A stretch of 31,565 bases of DNA from DASYUM01 sp036001225 (GCA_036001225.1 DASYUM010000249.1:1-31565), one strand, 5' to 3'. Shown: positions 1 through 10,956, counted from the first letter of the stretch. The notes: generated by a model not told the origin, from the letters alone. Numbers and translations are program-made.

Positions 1-77
1 CGCACGATCGGCGCCTGGCCGACGACGGCCTCGAAGGTGAGCGGCCGCCAGCGTCGCGCGAGCACCTGGTAGCTCAC
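1..77 (-). CDS. dnaX: DNA polymerase III tau/gamma subunit, N-terminal fragment
   Basis: The clamp-loader subunit DnaX begins here and runs off the left edge of the window. The 25 complete codons read VSYQVLARRWRPLTFEAVVG followed by QAPIV, which matches the near-invariant DnaX N-terminus (SYQVLARKWRP...F..VVGQ). The start is a GTG at 77-75, with an AGGG-like ribosome binding site about 10 bases upstream. It lies downstream of the SRP RNA gene on the same strand, an order also found in other bacteria (ffs next to dnaX). The ATPase core is outside the window, so only identity and start can be judged. Confidence 0.88.
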   Translation of the reverse strand, partial: MSYQVLARRWRPLTFEAVVGQAPIV

Positions 78-169
78 CGGGAGACCCTCGTCCGCCCCCC
101 GCCCAGGGGAGGCAGGCCCGATCCCGGCGCCCCTCGCCGAGCGCGGATGGTGTCGCGATGGGGGGGGTC

Positions 170-204
170 CAGGGGGAAGGAGCGCCGCAACGCTCCCCCC
201 CCTG
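170..204 (-). terminator. GC-rich hairpin just after the SRP RNA
   Basis: On the minus strand the sequence just after the SRP RNA 3' end can fold into a strong hairpin: a G-run plus GGAGCG pairs with CGCTCC plus a C-run around a short loop. No T-tract follows, so it may be an intrinsic terminator of weak form or a processing and stability element for the SRP RNA rather than a true stop. Confidence 0.4.
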
Positions 205-210
205 TGGGAA

Positions 211-485
211 AGTGGCCGTGCACCCGCCGTCGATAACCCCGTCCTGCGATCTCCGCACGGAGTCGGCTCCGGCCAGGGAATCCCACGGCACACGAGAGGG
301 TCTGCGTACCGTTGCTCCCTTCCGGGCCTGGCGGGGTTGGCAGATTCTCGTTGCGTGAGGCCCAGCCTTCATCGCCTCCCCGCGCGGCTCAGTCCAACAC
401 GAGGGCACCTCGGGCGGGAGTTCGACCCCGCTAGAGCGGATTGCGGGTACAGGGCACCGCTACCTCCCCGTCTAGCACGGCCACA
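211..485 (-). ncRNA. ffs: Signal recognition particle RNA, large bacterial type with Alu domain
   Basis: This is the RNA scaffold of the signal recognition particle, which binds Ffh and delivers nascent membrane proteins. Two diagnostic parts are visible on the minus strand. The apical S-domain segment GCCAGGCCCGGAAGGGAGCA (around 313-334) carries the GGAA loop and the Ffh-binding internal loop. The 5' part (about 420-478) contains GGGGAGGTAGCGGTGCCCTG and GCAATCCGCTCTAGCGGGGT, matching the Alu domain of Bacillus-type scRNA. The ends pair through GTGGCCGTGC (484-475) with GCACGGCCAC (221-212), which sets a length near 275 nt. A long SRP RNA contrasts with the 4.5S form of most proteobacteria. 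It lies about 37 bases after tRNA-Ser(GGA) and may be cotranscribed with it. Exact ends are inferred from pairing. Confidence 0.93.
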
Positions 486-520
486 CCCCAACGCGATCCC
501 CGGACGTTCGGCGAGGGTAG

Positions 521-614
<94 letters not shown>

Positions 615-625
615 CCGGCGAAAAA

Positions 626-719
626 TGGCGGAGGGGGTGGGATTCGAACCCACGTGGGGGCTCATCGCCCCCAACTCGATTTCGAGTCGAGCCCGGTACG
701 GCCACTTCGGTACCCCTCC
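626..719 (-). tRNA. tRNA-Ser(CGA), overlapping the 3' end of tadA
   Basis: Class II tRNA with acceptor stem GGAGGGG/CCCCTCC, discriminator G, encoded CCA and a long variable arm. The anticodon stem CTCGA/TCGAG frames anticodon CGA, which reads UCG. The first 58 bases of the tRNA gene are also the last codons and stop codon of tadA, read on the same strand. Confidence 0.96.
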
Positions 720-1180
720 GCGCGTCGCATCCGAAAGAACTCCTGCATCAGCGCGCCCGCCTCCTCGGCGAGCATGCCGCCCGTCACCCGCACCCGGTGG
801 TTCCAGCGGTCCCCATCCAGTGCCCGGTCCCGGCTCATCACCGCCCCCGCCTTCTCGTCGAGGGCGCCGAAGACCAGGTGCCGGACCCGGGCCAGCACGC
901 AGGCCCCGGCACACATCAGGCACGGCTCCACCGTCACGTAGAGCGTCGAGCCCGGCAACCGGTAGTTTCCCATCCGCCGGGCCGCGTCGCGGAGTGCCTC
1001 GATCTCGGCGTGAGCCGTCGGGTCGCTGGTCGCGATCGGCCGGTTGTGCCCGCGCCCGACGACGGCGCCGTCCAGCACGACCACGGCGCCGATCGGCACC
1101 TCCCCCTGCGCCCCGGCCTGTCTGGCCTCCTCGAGCGCGACCGTCATGAAGGCCTGATGCGAGTCGCGGTTCTCGGACAT
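662..1180 (-). CDS. tadA: tRNA-specific adenosine deaminase (A34 to I34)
   Basis: TadA converts the wobble adenosine of tRNA-Arg(ACG) to inosine. The 172-residue protein has the zinc cytidine-deaminase-fold motifs: H57-A-E59 (proton shuttle and zinc ligand) and P86-C87-LM-C90. The typical C-terminal helix EFFRMRR is at 147-153. The start at 1180 (MSENRDSH) fits the family N-terminus. A longer reading from 1216 adds 12 residues without support, and neither start has a clear ribosome binding site. After residue 154 the frame enters tRNA-Ser(CGA), so residues 155-172 are encoded by tRNA sequence, and the stop lies within the tRNA. The family usually ends shortly after FFRMRR, so the tail is probably non-essential. 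The substrate tRNA-Arg(ACG) is encoded 3 kb away. Function is well supported. Confidence 0.95.
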   Translation of the reverse strand: MSENRDSHQAFMTVALEEARQAGAQGEVPIGAVVVLDGAVVGRGHNRPIATSDPTAHAEIEALRDAARRMGNYRLPGSTLYVTVEPCLMCAGACVLARVRHLVFGALDEKAGAVMSRDRALDGDRWNHRVRVTGGMLAEEAGALMQEFFRMRRAEGYRSGRTGLDSKSSWGR

Positions 1181-1279
1181 GGGGCGGGGGGCGGCGCCGC
1201 GGGGAACGACCTTCATTCTAGCGCGCGGGGGGGCACCGCCGCAAGGCGGGGGCCCGGCGGGGGCGCCCGCCTGAGGGCC

Positions 1280-1978
1280 TCAGCGCACCTCGTCCATGAA
1301 CGTCAGGCGCAGTCCGGCGATCTCGATGGTGTCGCGGCTCTTCAGCGGCGCTCGCTTGGTGACCTGGCCGCTCACCCGCATCCGCCGCCAGCGGGCGAGA
1401 TTCCGCACCTCGAAGCCGGCCGGGGTCCGCAAGATCAGGACGTGCTGGCGAGGCCCGCCGGCGGGGACGCGGAGGTCGCAGAGCTCGGTGCGTCCCACCA
1501 GGGCCCCCGGGCCCTCGAGGTAGTACGTCCCCTGCTGCCCCCGGGCCTCCCACTGGAGCTGGGCCTGTCGCTTGAGCGCCGCCGCTCGCTGGAGGCGCTC
1601 GATCTCCTCCGGTCGCAGGTGAAGCGTCCCGCCGACCTCTCCCCCGGTCCGGGGCGCCGCCAGCTCAGCCGTCGCGATCGGCTCGGTAAACGCCCGCTCG
1701 AAGAACAGGGAGAACTTGCCGAAGGAGATCTCATCCCCGGGTCGAAGCGGCTGGTCGGCGGTCACCCGTTGGCCATTGAGGAACGTGCCGTTCGACGAGC
1801 CGAGGTCCCGCACCGTCCAGGCCCCGTTCTCTTCCCGGATCTCCGCCTGACGGCGGGAGACGGAGACGTTGTCGATCACCACGTCCATGCTCTCGCCCCG
1901 GCCGATCCGGATCACCGGCTGGTTGATGTCGTAGACCTGGACCGCCTTCCGGTCGAGGACCAGGGTCAGCTTCGGCAT
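1280..1978 (-). CDS. Protein with two FHA domains
   Basis: FHA domains bind phosphothreonine peptides, often on partners of Ser/Thr kinases. The 232-residue protein has a clear N-terminal FHA domain (about 1-95) with G26-R27, S41-R-R-Q44 and S61-S-N63-G-T-F-L-N-G. The usual histidine of the SxxH motif is Gln here. After an Arg/Glu-rich helical linker (about 118-145) a second, degenerate FHA-like domain begins at about 150 (LVGRTELCDLRVPAG) and ends with an IEIAGLRLTF strand. There is no signal peptide or membrane segment, so it is cytoplasmic. GGAGG stands 5 bases before the ATG. It lies 22 bases downstream of the kinase gene on the same strand and is probably cotranscribed. That suggests it is a substrate or reader of this kinase. 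Domain identity is strong; the role is inferred. Confidence 0.88.
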   Translation of the reverse strand: MPKLTLVLDRKAVQVYDINQPVIRIGRGESMDVVIDNVSVSRRQAEIREENGAWTVRDLGSSNGTFLNGQRVTADQPLRPGDEISFGKFSLFFERAFTEPIATAELAAPRTGGEVGGTLHLRPEEIERLQRAAALKRQAQLQWEARGQQGTYYLEGPGALVGRTELCDLRVPAGGPRQHVLILRTPAGFEVRNLARWRRMRVSGQVTKRAPLKSRDTIEIAGLRLTFMDEVR

Positions 1979-2000
1979 CCGCGCCTCCCGCGGCGGCGCC

Positions 2001-3710
2001 TCACCCGGGCAGGCCTCGCGAGACGGCGCGCGCGCGCGTCGCCATCTCCAGGCGGCGGAGCCGGCCGTTGAGGTAGCGGCGGAGAACCAGCAGCCCCACC
2101 CCGAGCACGAGCGGGACGGGATCCCACCCGCCGACGCGAACCGGCGGGAACATCTGGGTTACCGGCTGCCCGAGGAAGAACAGCGTCAGGGCCAGAGACG
2201 TGGGCAGGAAGTCGCCGATCAGCGGCCAGAAGAAGAGCAGCAGGAACATGAGCGCGGCCGCCGCCATCCCCCACGAGAGGAGCGTCCGCGCGCCCCACAG
2301 GATCGCGGCCGTCCCCTCGCCGGTCGCCTGGGGCGCGGCCACCTTGGGCTCCGGACGCTCGCGGACGGGCGCCGACCGACGGGTGGGCGCCTTCGCCACG
2401 GCGGGGGTGGGCACTCGTTCGATCGGGGGCGGCGCTGGCTGCCGGCTCGGCCCCGGCGGCGTGTCGGAGATCGGGACGCGGGGGCCGGTCGGCGATGGGC
2501 GCACCGGCTCCATCGGCCGTGGTGGTCCCGGGGCCGGCGCGACCGGCCGGCTCGGCGGCGGGGCCGGCGTGGCGAGGGGCAAGGTCGGCACCTCGTGGCC
2601 CGGCGGGCGGGGCGGCGTGGTCGGCGCCTTTGGCGGCATGGTCGGCACCGTCGGGGTCGCCCCGACACCCACCTCGGTCGTCTGCGCGACCGAGGGACGG
2701 GCCCGCCACGGGGGGGCCGGGGTCGGCGTCGTGTCCACGGTCGCGACGGCGGCCTCCGGGGCCTTGGCGGCCTCGCGAAACGCCGTCGCGAACTCGGCCG
2801 CCGTCTGATAGCGGCGGTCCCGGTCCTTCTCGAGGGCCTTCATGACGACCGTCTCCACCGCGCCCGGCAGGTCGGCCCGCACGCTGCGGAGCGGCGATGG
2901 CGCCTCGGTCAGGTGCTTGGTGATGTAGGCGACCGGCGTGTCGGCCCGGAACGGCGGATGGCCGGCCAGCATGGTGTAGGCGACGATGCCCAGGGAGTAG
3001 ATGTCCGATCGCCCGTCCAGCTTGTCGGAGGAGAGCCCGCTGGCCTGTTCGTAGGACATGTAGGCCGGTGTGCCGAGCACGCTGCCCGTCACCGTGTGTC
3101 CGGACGAGTCCTTCAGCTTGGCGATCCCGAAGTCCAGGATCTTGACCTGGAGCCCGCCGTCGCTGTCCTGGGTCAGCATGATGTTGTCGGGCTTGATGTC
3201 CCGGTGAATGATTCCGAGCCGGTGGGCGGCTTGCAGCGCCTTGCCGCACTGGGCGACGATGTCCGCGACATCGGTCACCGACAACCGGCCGCGCCGCCGC
3301 AGGTGTTCCGTGAGGCTCTCGCCTTCGACCAGCTCCATCGCGATATAGAGCGTGCCGTCGGAGGCCTGCTTGGACTCGTAGATGGTGATGACGTTCGGGT
3401 GGTTGATCCGGCCGGTGGAGGCGGCCTCGTTCTCGAAGCGCCCGATGAACTCCTCGTCCTCCGAAAACTTCCGGTGCAGGACCTTCAGCGCGACCTTCCG
3501 ATTGCCGACCCGGATCTGCTCGGCGAGGAAGACGGTGCCCATGCCGCCCGACCCGAGGCAGTCGAGGATGCGGTAGTCGGAGGCGAGGGCAGCCGTGATC
3601 GCGGGATCGAGCAGGTGACCCGCGCTGAGGGCGCCCCCGTCATCCGGGCAAAACTGCACGCCCTCGTCGTACGTCTTGCGGCAGCGCGGGCACTTTTTTG
3701 GCACAGTCAA
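2001..3710 (-). CDS. Membrane-anchored Ser/Thr protein kinase with N-terminal zinc-ribbon-like motif
   Basis: A Hanks-type kinase of 569 residues. Residues 7-25 form a zinc-ribbon-like motif (C7-PR-C10, C21-PDDG). The kinase domain (about 46-315) has the glycine loop GSGGMGTV (53-60), VALK with K76, HRDIKPDN (D171, K173, N176), DFG (D193) and the activation segment GTPAYMSYEQ, so all catalytic residues are present. A Pro/Ala/Thr-rich linker (about 320-460) leads to two hydrophobic segments (roughly 475-500 and 530-545) near the C-terminus. There is no PASTA domain. The kinase therefore faces the cytoplasm, tethered by its C-terminus. The start may be TTG at 3710 or GTG at 3704; GGAG at 3718-3715 is 4 or 10 bases away. 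The downstream FHA gene is a likely partner. Its signal and targets are unknown. Confidence 0.93.
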   Translation of the reverse strand: MTVPKKCPRCRKTYDEGVQFCPDDGGALSAGHLLDPAITAALASDYRILDCLGSGGMGTVFLAEQIRVGNRKVALKVLHRKFSEDEEFIGRFENEAASTGRINHPNVITIYESKQASDGTLYIAMELVEGESLTEHLRRRGRLSVTDVADIVAQCGKALQAAHRLGIIHRDIKPDNIMLTQDSDGGLQVKILDFGIAKLKDSSGHTVTGSVLGTPAYMSYEQASGLSSDKLDGRSDIYSLGIVAYTMLAGHPPFRADTPVAYITKHLTEAPSPLRSVRADLPGAVETVVMKALEKDRDRRYQTAAEFATAFREAAKAPEAAVATVDTTPTPAPPWRARPSVAQTTEVGVGATPTVPTMPPKAPTTPPRPPGHEVPTLPLATPAPPPSRPVAPAPGPPRPMEPVRPSPTGPRVPISDTPPGPSRQPAPPPIERVPTPAVAKAPTRRSAPVRERPEPKVAAPQATGEGTAAILWGARTLLSWGMAAAALMFLLLFFWPLIGDFLPTSLALTLFFLGQPVTQMFPPVRVGGWDPVPLVLGVGLLVLRRYLNGRLRRLEMATRARAVSRGLPG

Positions 3711-3750
3711 CGGACTCCCGTCCGGCCCGGAGGGGGACCGTAGGCCGGAC
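3711..3750 (-). promoter_or_regulatory. Two mutually exclusive hairpins over the kinase ribosome binding site
   Basis: On the minus strand GTCCGGCC (3750-3743) pairs perfectly with GGCCGGAC (3727-3720) just upstream of the ribosome binding site. The last GGAC of that arm also belongs to a second perfect hairpin, CGGAC-GGGA-GTCCG (3724-3711), which encloses GGAG. Only one of the two can form, which is the layout of a translational switch. GC-rich DNA makes such stems by chance, so this is suggestive only. Confidence 0.35.
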
Positions 3751-3813
3751 GGTCTGATCCTCCCGCCGGCCTCCCGACCGGTGATGCGCTCCCCATCCGT
3801 AAACGGACACCAA

Positions 3814-3823
3814 ATCTTACCAT
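3814..3823 (-). promoter_or_regulatory. Possible extended -10 promoter for the kinase operon
   Basis: Minus-strand TGGTAAGAT (TG-N-TAAGAT) in a locally AT-richer stretch upstream of the kinase. No good -35 is seen at the right distance. The transcript would have a leader of about 100 nt containing the two competing hairpins at 3711-3750. The palindrome TCCGT-AA-ACGGA (about 3797-3808) lies just downstream and could be an operator. Confidence 0.3.
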
Positions 3824-3903
3824 AGGGTTGCGCGGCGCCGGTATCGCCGGTGGCTCACCGACCGCCGTCGGCCGCGCCGCCGATCTTCACGTAGGGGCCG
3901 CCC

Positions 3904-3932
3904 TTGACACCCCGGGCGGGGAGAGCCGATCC
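3904..3932 (+). promoter_or_regulatory. Possible promoter of the small membrane protein gene
   Basis: A perfect -35 TTGACA at 3904-3909 is followed at 17 bases by a poor -10 (CGATCC, 3927-3932). It is the only recognisable element upstream of the plus-strand gene at 4005, which is isolated among minus-strand genes and needs its own promoter. Confidence 0.3.
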
Positions 3933-4004
3933 TTCAGCCGGTGCCGCGGCCGAACGGGTCGGCCGTGGGGTCGGCCCGAGTCGTGCCGCAAGGGAGGGGC
4001 CATC

Positions 4005-4286
4005 ATGACGCTCGACCGCTACACGAAGGCGATCCTCACCGCGATCGCGCTCGCCCTGTGGGCGATCGCGCTCACCCCCTGGCTGGCCCGGGACGGGTGG
4101 CTGGCCGCGTTGGGGCCCGACGCGGCCGAAGCCCAGCGGCGGCGTAGAGAGACGGCGATCCCGGCGGACTGGGGCAAGGTCGTCGGCTACAGCGACGGCT
4201 ATGGGCTCTTCGAGGCCCCCGACGGGACCCTTCGCCAGATCGGGCTCGGCAACGGCGCCGTCACCGGGATCACGCGGCGAAAATGA
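4005..4286 (+). CDS. Small membrane-anchored protein of unknown function
   Basis: A 93-residue protein starting MTLDRYTKAILTAIALALWA. Residues 8-28 form one hydrophobic segment that can serve as an uncleaved signal anchor. It is followed by a short linker ending in Ala-Glu-Ala-Gln and an Arg run, then a soluble C-terminal part of about 40 residues rich in Gly (DWGKVVGYSDGYGLFEAPDG). The DRYTK start followed by one membrane helix recalls small uncharacterised proteins seen in other phyla, but I cannot name a family. GGGAGGGG stands 5 to 6 bases before the ATG, which strongly supports the start. It is the only plus-strand gene left of the origin, between the divergent kinase and the convergent tRNA-Arg. 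Confidence 0.82.
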   Translation: MTLDRYTKAILTAIALALWAIALTPWLARDGWLAALGPDAAEAQRRRRETAIPADWGKVVGYSDGYGLFEAPDGTLRQIGLGNGAVTGITRRK

Positions 4287-4361
4287 GCCTCGGGGCGGGC
4301 CGGCGCCGGGGGCCGGTCAGGATGTTTTCGCCGGCCCGCGTCGCCTCCCCGGGGAAGTTAG

Positions 4362-4438
4362 TGGTGCGCCCAGCAGGATTCGAACCTGCGACCTTCGGAT
4401 TCGTAGTCCGACGCTCTATCCAACTGAGCTATGGGCGC
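4362..4438 (-). tRNA. tRNA-Arg(ACG)
   Basis: A standard 77-nt class I tRNA with encoded CCA, acceptor stem GCGCCCA/TGGGCGC and T-arm sequence GGTTCGAATCC. The anticodon stem TCGGA/TCCGA holds loop CTACGAA with anticodon ACG. A34 of this tRNA is the expected substrate of TadA, encoded at 662-1180, so that it reads CGU, CGC and CGA as inosine. Confidence 0.96.
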
Positions 4439-4470
4439 GCGGTGCTCGGGAGACCGGCGGACCAAAAAAA

Positions 4471-4564
4471 TGGCGGAGAGGCCGGGATTCGAACCCGGGA
4501 CCGGGCTCAACACCCGGTAACCGCTTAGCAGGCGGCTGCCTTCGGCCGACTCGGCCACCTCTCC
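4471..4564 (-). tRNA. tRNA-Ser(GCT)
   Basis: Class II tRNA with acceptor stem GGAGAGG/CCTCTCC, discriminator G, encoded CCA and a long variable arm. The anticodon stem GCCGC/GCGGT encloses CTGCTAA with anticodon GCT, which reads AGU and AGC. It has its own promoter-like sequence at 4576-4604 and lies 32 bases upstream of tRNA-Arg(ACG). Confidence 0.96.
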
Positions 4565-4575
4565 GACGAGCTCTC

Positions 4576-4604
4576 ATCTTCCGGGCCGCCGCCCGGTTTG
4601 TCAA
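4576..4604 (-). promoter_or_regulatory. Promoter for tRNA-Ser(GCT) and tRNA-Arg(ACG)
   Basis: Minus-strand TTGACA (4604-4599), a 17-base spacer, then GAAGAT (4581-4576), with the mature tRNA 5' end 12 bases further on. The perfect -35, ideal spacing and position favour a real sigma-70 promoter despite the weak -10. Confidence 0.55.
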
Positions 4605-4620
4605 CCGCGCAAGGGGACCA

Positions 4621-4670
4621 GCGCGCCGCCGGACGTCGCGGGGCTGGGGCCCCGCCGTCCGGGGCGCGCC
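4621..4670 (-). terminator. Long hairpin between tRNA-Ser(TGA) and tRNA-Ser(GCT)
   Basis: An imperfect inverted repeat with arms of about 22 bases (GCGCGCC...CCGGACG...GGGGC and its complement) and a 4-base loop at 4645-4648. It follows tRNA-Ser(TGA) by 9 bases and precedes the promoter of the next tRNA. There is no strong T-tract, so terminator function is probable but not certain; 3' processing of the tRNA is an alternative. Confidence 0.45.
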
Positions 4671-4679
4671 ACCCGAACG

Positions 4680-4767
4680 TGGCGGAGGGGGAGGGATTCG
4701 AACCCCCGAGGGCTTGCGCCCTTCCGGTTTTCAAGACCGGCGCCTTCAACCGCTCGGCCACCCCTCC
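4680..4767 (-). tRNA. tRNA-Ser(TGA)
   Basis: Class II tRNA of 88 nt with acceptor stem GGAGGGG/CCCCTCC, discriminator G, encoded CCA and a variable arm with GCGCAAGC. The anticodon stem CCGGT/ACCGG encloses CTTGAAA with anticodon TGA, which reads UCA and, by wobble, other UCN codons. It is 52 bases downstream of serS on the same strand, so the enzyme and this substrate may share a transcript. Confidence 0.96.
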
Positions 4768-4819
4768 GGTCCGATCCCCGATTATCGCACGCGGCCGCCG
4801 GCCGGCCGCGGACCCGGCC

Positions 4820-8528
<3,709 letters not shown>

Positions 8529-8541
8529 CAGCGGGCCCCGC

Positions 8542-10956
8542 TCACACGTCGATGCGCGCCTCGAGGGCGTGCGTCGCGATGTAGTCCCGACGAGGCTCGA
8601 CCTGGTCGCCCATCAGCTTGGTGAAGATGTCGTCGGCCGCCACCGCGTCGTCCATGGTCACCCGCAGCAGCGTGCGCGTCTCCGGGTTCATCGTGGTCTC
8701 CCACAGCTGCTCGGCGTTCATCTCGCCCAGGCCCTTGTAGCGCTGGACCGTGCTGCCCCCGCGGCCGAGGTGGAGGACCTGATCGATCAGCCCTTCCTTG
8801 GAGGCGACCGGGATTTCCGCGCCCGCCGCGGTCACCAGCGTGTAGGGCGGGCGATCGAATGGCTCGATCTGCCCGTAGACCTCGAGCAGCTTCGCCCACT
8901 CGCCGGACCCGAAAAGGTTCAGGTTCAGCACGCGCTCGACGCCATCCACGGTGGCCGCCACCAGCACGCCTTCCACCGTCTCGGCCCGGATCGCGAACTC
9001 GACGTCCGGGCGCCCGAGGGCCCGGGGGAGCTCGGCGACGAGGGTATCGCGGCTGATCCGCTTTCGAGTCAGGGGCCGATGGCGGAGGAATGCTTCCAGC
9101 CAGGCCGCCGGCACGCCCCGCTTGGCCAGACGGTCCCGCAGGTGGCGGAACTCGACCAGCTCGCCCACGAACCGGCGGAGGCGCTCCTCACTCACCGGGC
9201 GGCCGCTCCCCTTCCCGTTTCCGTAGCGGAGCTGGGCCTTGTCGGTTCCGAGCTGGAGCAGCTCCTGCTCGAGCTCGCGCTCGCTCAGCAGGTACTTCTC
9301 GGTCTTCCCCCGCTTCAGCTTGAAGAGCGGCGGCTGAGCGATGTAGAGGTAGCCGGCCTCGATCACCGCTACCATGTGACGGAAGAAGAAGGTCAGGAGC
9401 AGCGTCCGGATGTGGGCGCCGTCGACGTCGGCGTCGGTCATCAGGATGACCTTGTGGTAGCGCAGCTTGCTGACGTCGAACTCTTCCGGCCCGATCCCCG
9501 TCCCCAGCGCCGAGATGAGCAGGCGGATCTCCTGGTGGGAGAGCACCTTGTCGTAGCGGGCCTTCTCGGCGTTGATGATCTTGCCCCGCAGCGGCAGGAT
9601 CGCCTGGGTCCGCCGGTCCCGCCCCTGCTTGGCCGACCCGCCGGCCGAGTCGCCCTCGACCAGGAACAGCTCGCGGGCGGCCGGGTCCCGCTCCGCGCAC
9701 TCGGCCAGCTTCCCGGGAAGGTTGTCGTCGTCCACGCCCTTCTTGCGCGTCAGCTCGCGCGCCTTGCGGGCGGCTTCCCGAGCCTGGGCCGCCCGTACGC
9801 ACTTCTCGGCGATCCGGCGGGCGCTGGCCGGATCCTCTTCGAAGGCCGCCGCCAGCTTGTCGTTGACGATGGACTCGACCAGTCCCTTGATCTCGCTGTT
9901 GCCGAGCTTGGCCTTGGTCTGCCCCTCGAACTGGGGCTCGGGAAGCCGGACCGAGATGACGGCGGTGAGTCCCTCCCGCACGTCTTCGCCGCTGATCCCG
10001 CCCTTGAAGTTCTTGAGGAAGCCGTTGGCCTGGGCATAGGCGCTGACCGTGCGGGTCAGGGCCGCCCGGAAGCCGGTCAGATGAGTGCCGCCCTCGCGGG
10101 TGTTGATGTTGTTGGCGAAGGCGAAGACGTTCTCCTGATACCCCTCGTTGTACTGGAGGGCGACTTCGACCTGGATGTCGCCCCGGCCACCCTGGAAGGA
10201 AAGCACCTTCGGGTGGACCGGCGTCTTGTTCTGGTTGATGTATTCGACGAACTGCCGGATGCCGCCGGAATAGAGGAAAGTGAGCTTCTTCTCGTCCCGC
10301 TCGTCCTCGATCTGGATCTTCAGGCCCCTGTTGAGGAAGGCCAGCTCGCGCAGGCGATTCGACAGGACGTCGAAGGAAAAGACCGTCTCCTCGAAGATCT
10401 CGGGGTCGGGCTTGAAGCGGATGGTGGTGCCCCGCTTGGTCGTCTTCTCGCCGGGGGTGAGATCGGCCTGGGGCTTGCCCCGGTCGTAGTGCTGGGTGTA
10501 GACCTTGCCGTCCCGGCGGATCTCCAGCTCGAGCCACTCCGAGAGCGCGTTGACGACCGAGATGCCGACGCCGTGGAGGCCGCCGGAGACCTTGTAGACC
10601 GAGCTCTCGAACTTGCCGCCGGCGTGCAGCGTGGTGAGCACCACCTCGGCGGCCGACTTGCCGGTCCCCTCGTGCAGGTCCACCGGGATCCCGCGGCCGT
10701 CGTCGGCGACCGTGCAGCTGCCGTCCGCGTGCAGGACGACCCGGATGTTCTGGCAGTAGCCGGCCAGCGCCTCGTCGACCGAGTTGTCCACCGCCTCGAA
10801 GACGAGGTGATGGAGGCCGTAACTCGCCGTGTCCCCGACGTACATGGCGGGACGCTTGCGGACCGCCTCCAGCCCCTCGAGGACTTTGATGTCGTGGGCG
10901 GTGTAGCTCTCCACGTCCACCCCGCGCTTCGGGTCCTTCGGCTCTTTCGCGGTCAT
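8542..10956 (-). CDS. gyrB: DNA gyrase subunit B
   Basis: GyrB is the ATPase and metal-binding half of gyrase. It has 804 residues, the long form typical of many Gram-negatives. The GHKL ATPase site shows E54 and N57 in FEAVDNSVDEA, DDGRGIP at 85-91 and GGLHGVGISVVNAL at 126-138. The transducer follows. The TOPRIM domain has E434 in EGDSAGG and D508/D510 in DADVDGAH. Residues about 555-725 form the extra insert before the QRYKGLGEMN tail domain (738-747). The frame is open upstream into recF, but the family N-terminus and the ATGA overlap with the recF stop fix the start at 10956. It belongs to the dnaA-dnaN-recF-gyrB-gyrA-serS series. Confidence 0.98.
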   Translation of the reverse strand: MTAKEPKDPKRGVDVESYTAHDIKVLEGLEAVRKRPAMYVGDTASYGLHHLVFEAVDNSVDEALAGYCQNIRVVLHADGSCTVADDGRGIPVDLHEGTGKSAAEVVLTTLHAGGKFESSVYKVSGGLHGVGISVVNALSEWLELEIRRDGKVYTQHYDRGKPQADLTPGEKTTKRGTTIRFKPDPEIFEETVFSFDVLSNRLRELAFLNRGLKIQIEDERDEKKLTFLYSGGIRQFVEYINQNKTPVHPKVLSFQGGRGDIQVEVALQYNEGYQENVFAFANNINTREGGTHLTGFRAALTRTVSAYAQANGFLKNFKGGISGEDVREGLTAVISVRLPEPQFEGQTKAKLGNSEIKGLVESIVNDKLAAAFEEDPASARRIAEKCVRAAQAREAARKARELTRKKGVDDDNLPGKLAECAERDPAARELFLVEGDSAGGSAKQGRDRRTQAILPLRGKIINAEKARYDKVLSHQEIRLLISALGTGIGPEEFDVSKLRYHKVILMTDADVDGAHIRTLLLTFFFRHMVAVIEAGYLYIAQPPLFKLKRGKTEKYLLSERELEQELLQLGTDKAQLRYGNGKGSGRPVSEERLRRFVGELVEFRHLRDRLAKRGVPAAWLEAFLRHRPLTRKRISRDTLVAELPRALGRPDVEFAIRAETVEGVLVAATVDGVERVLNLNLFGSGEWAKLLEVYGQIEPFDRPPYTLVTAAGAEIPVASKEGLIDQVLHLGRGGSTVQRYKGLGEMNAEQLWETTMNPETRTLLRVTMDDAVAADDIFTKLMGDQVEPRRDYIATHALEARIDV

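Noticed and set aside
74..286. Minus-strand 70-codon frame inside the SRP RNA 3' region
   Set aside because: It lies over the SRP RNA and its hairpin; the real dnaX start at 77 is in another frame.
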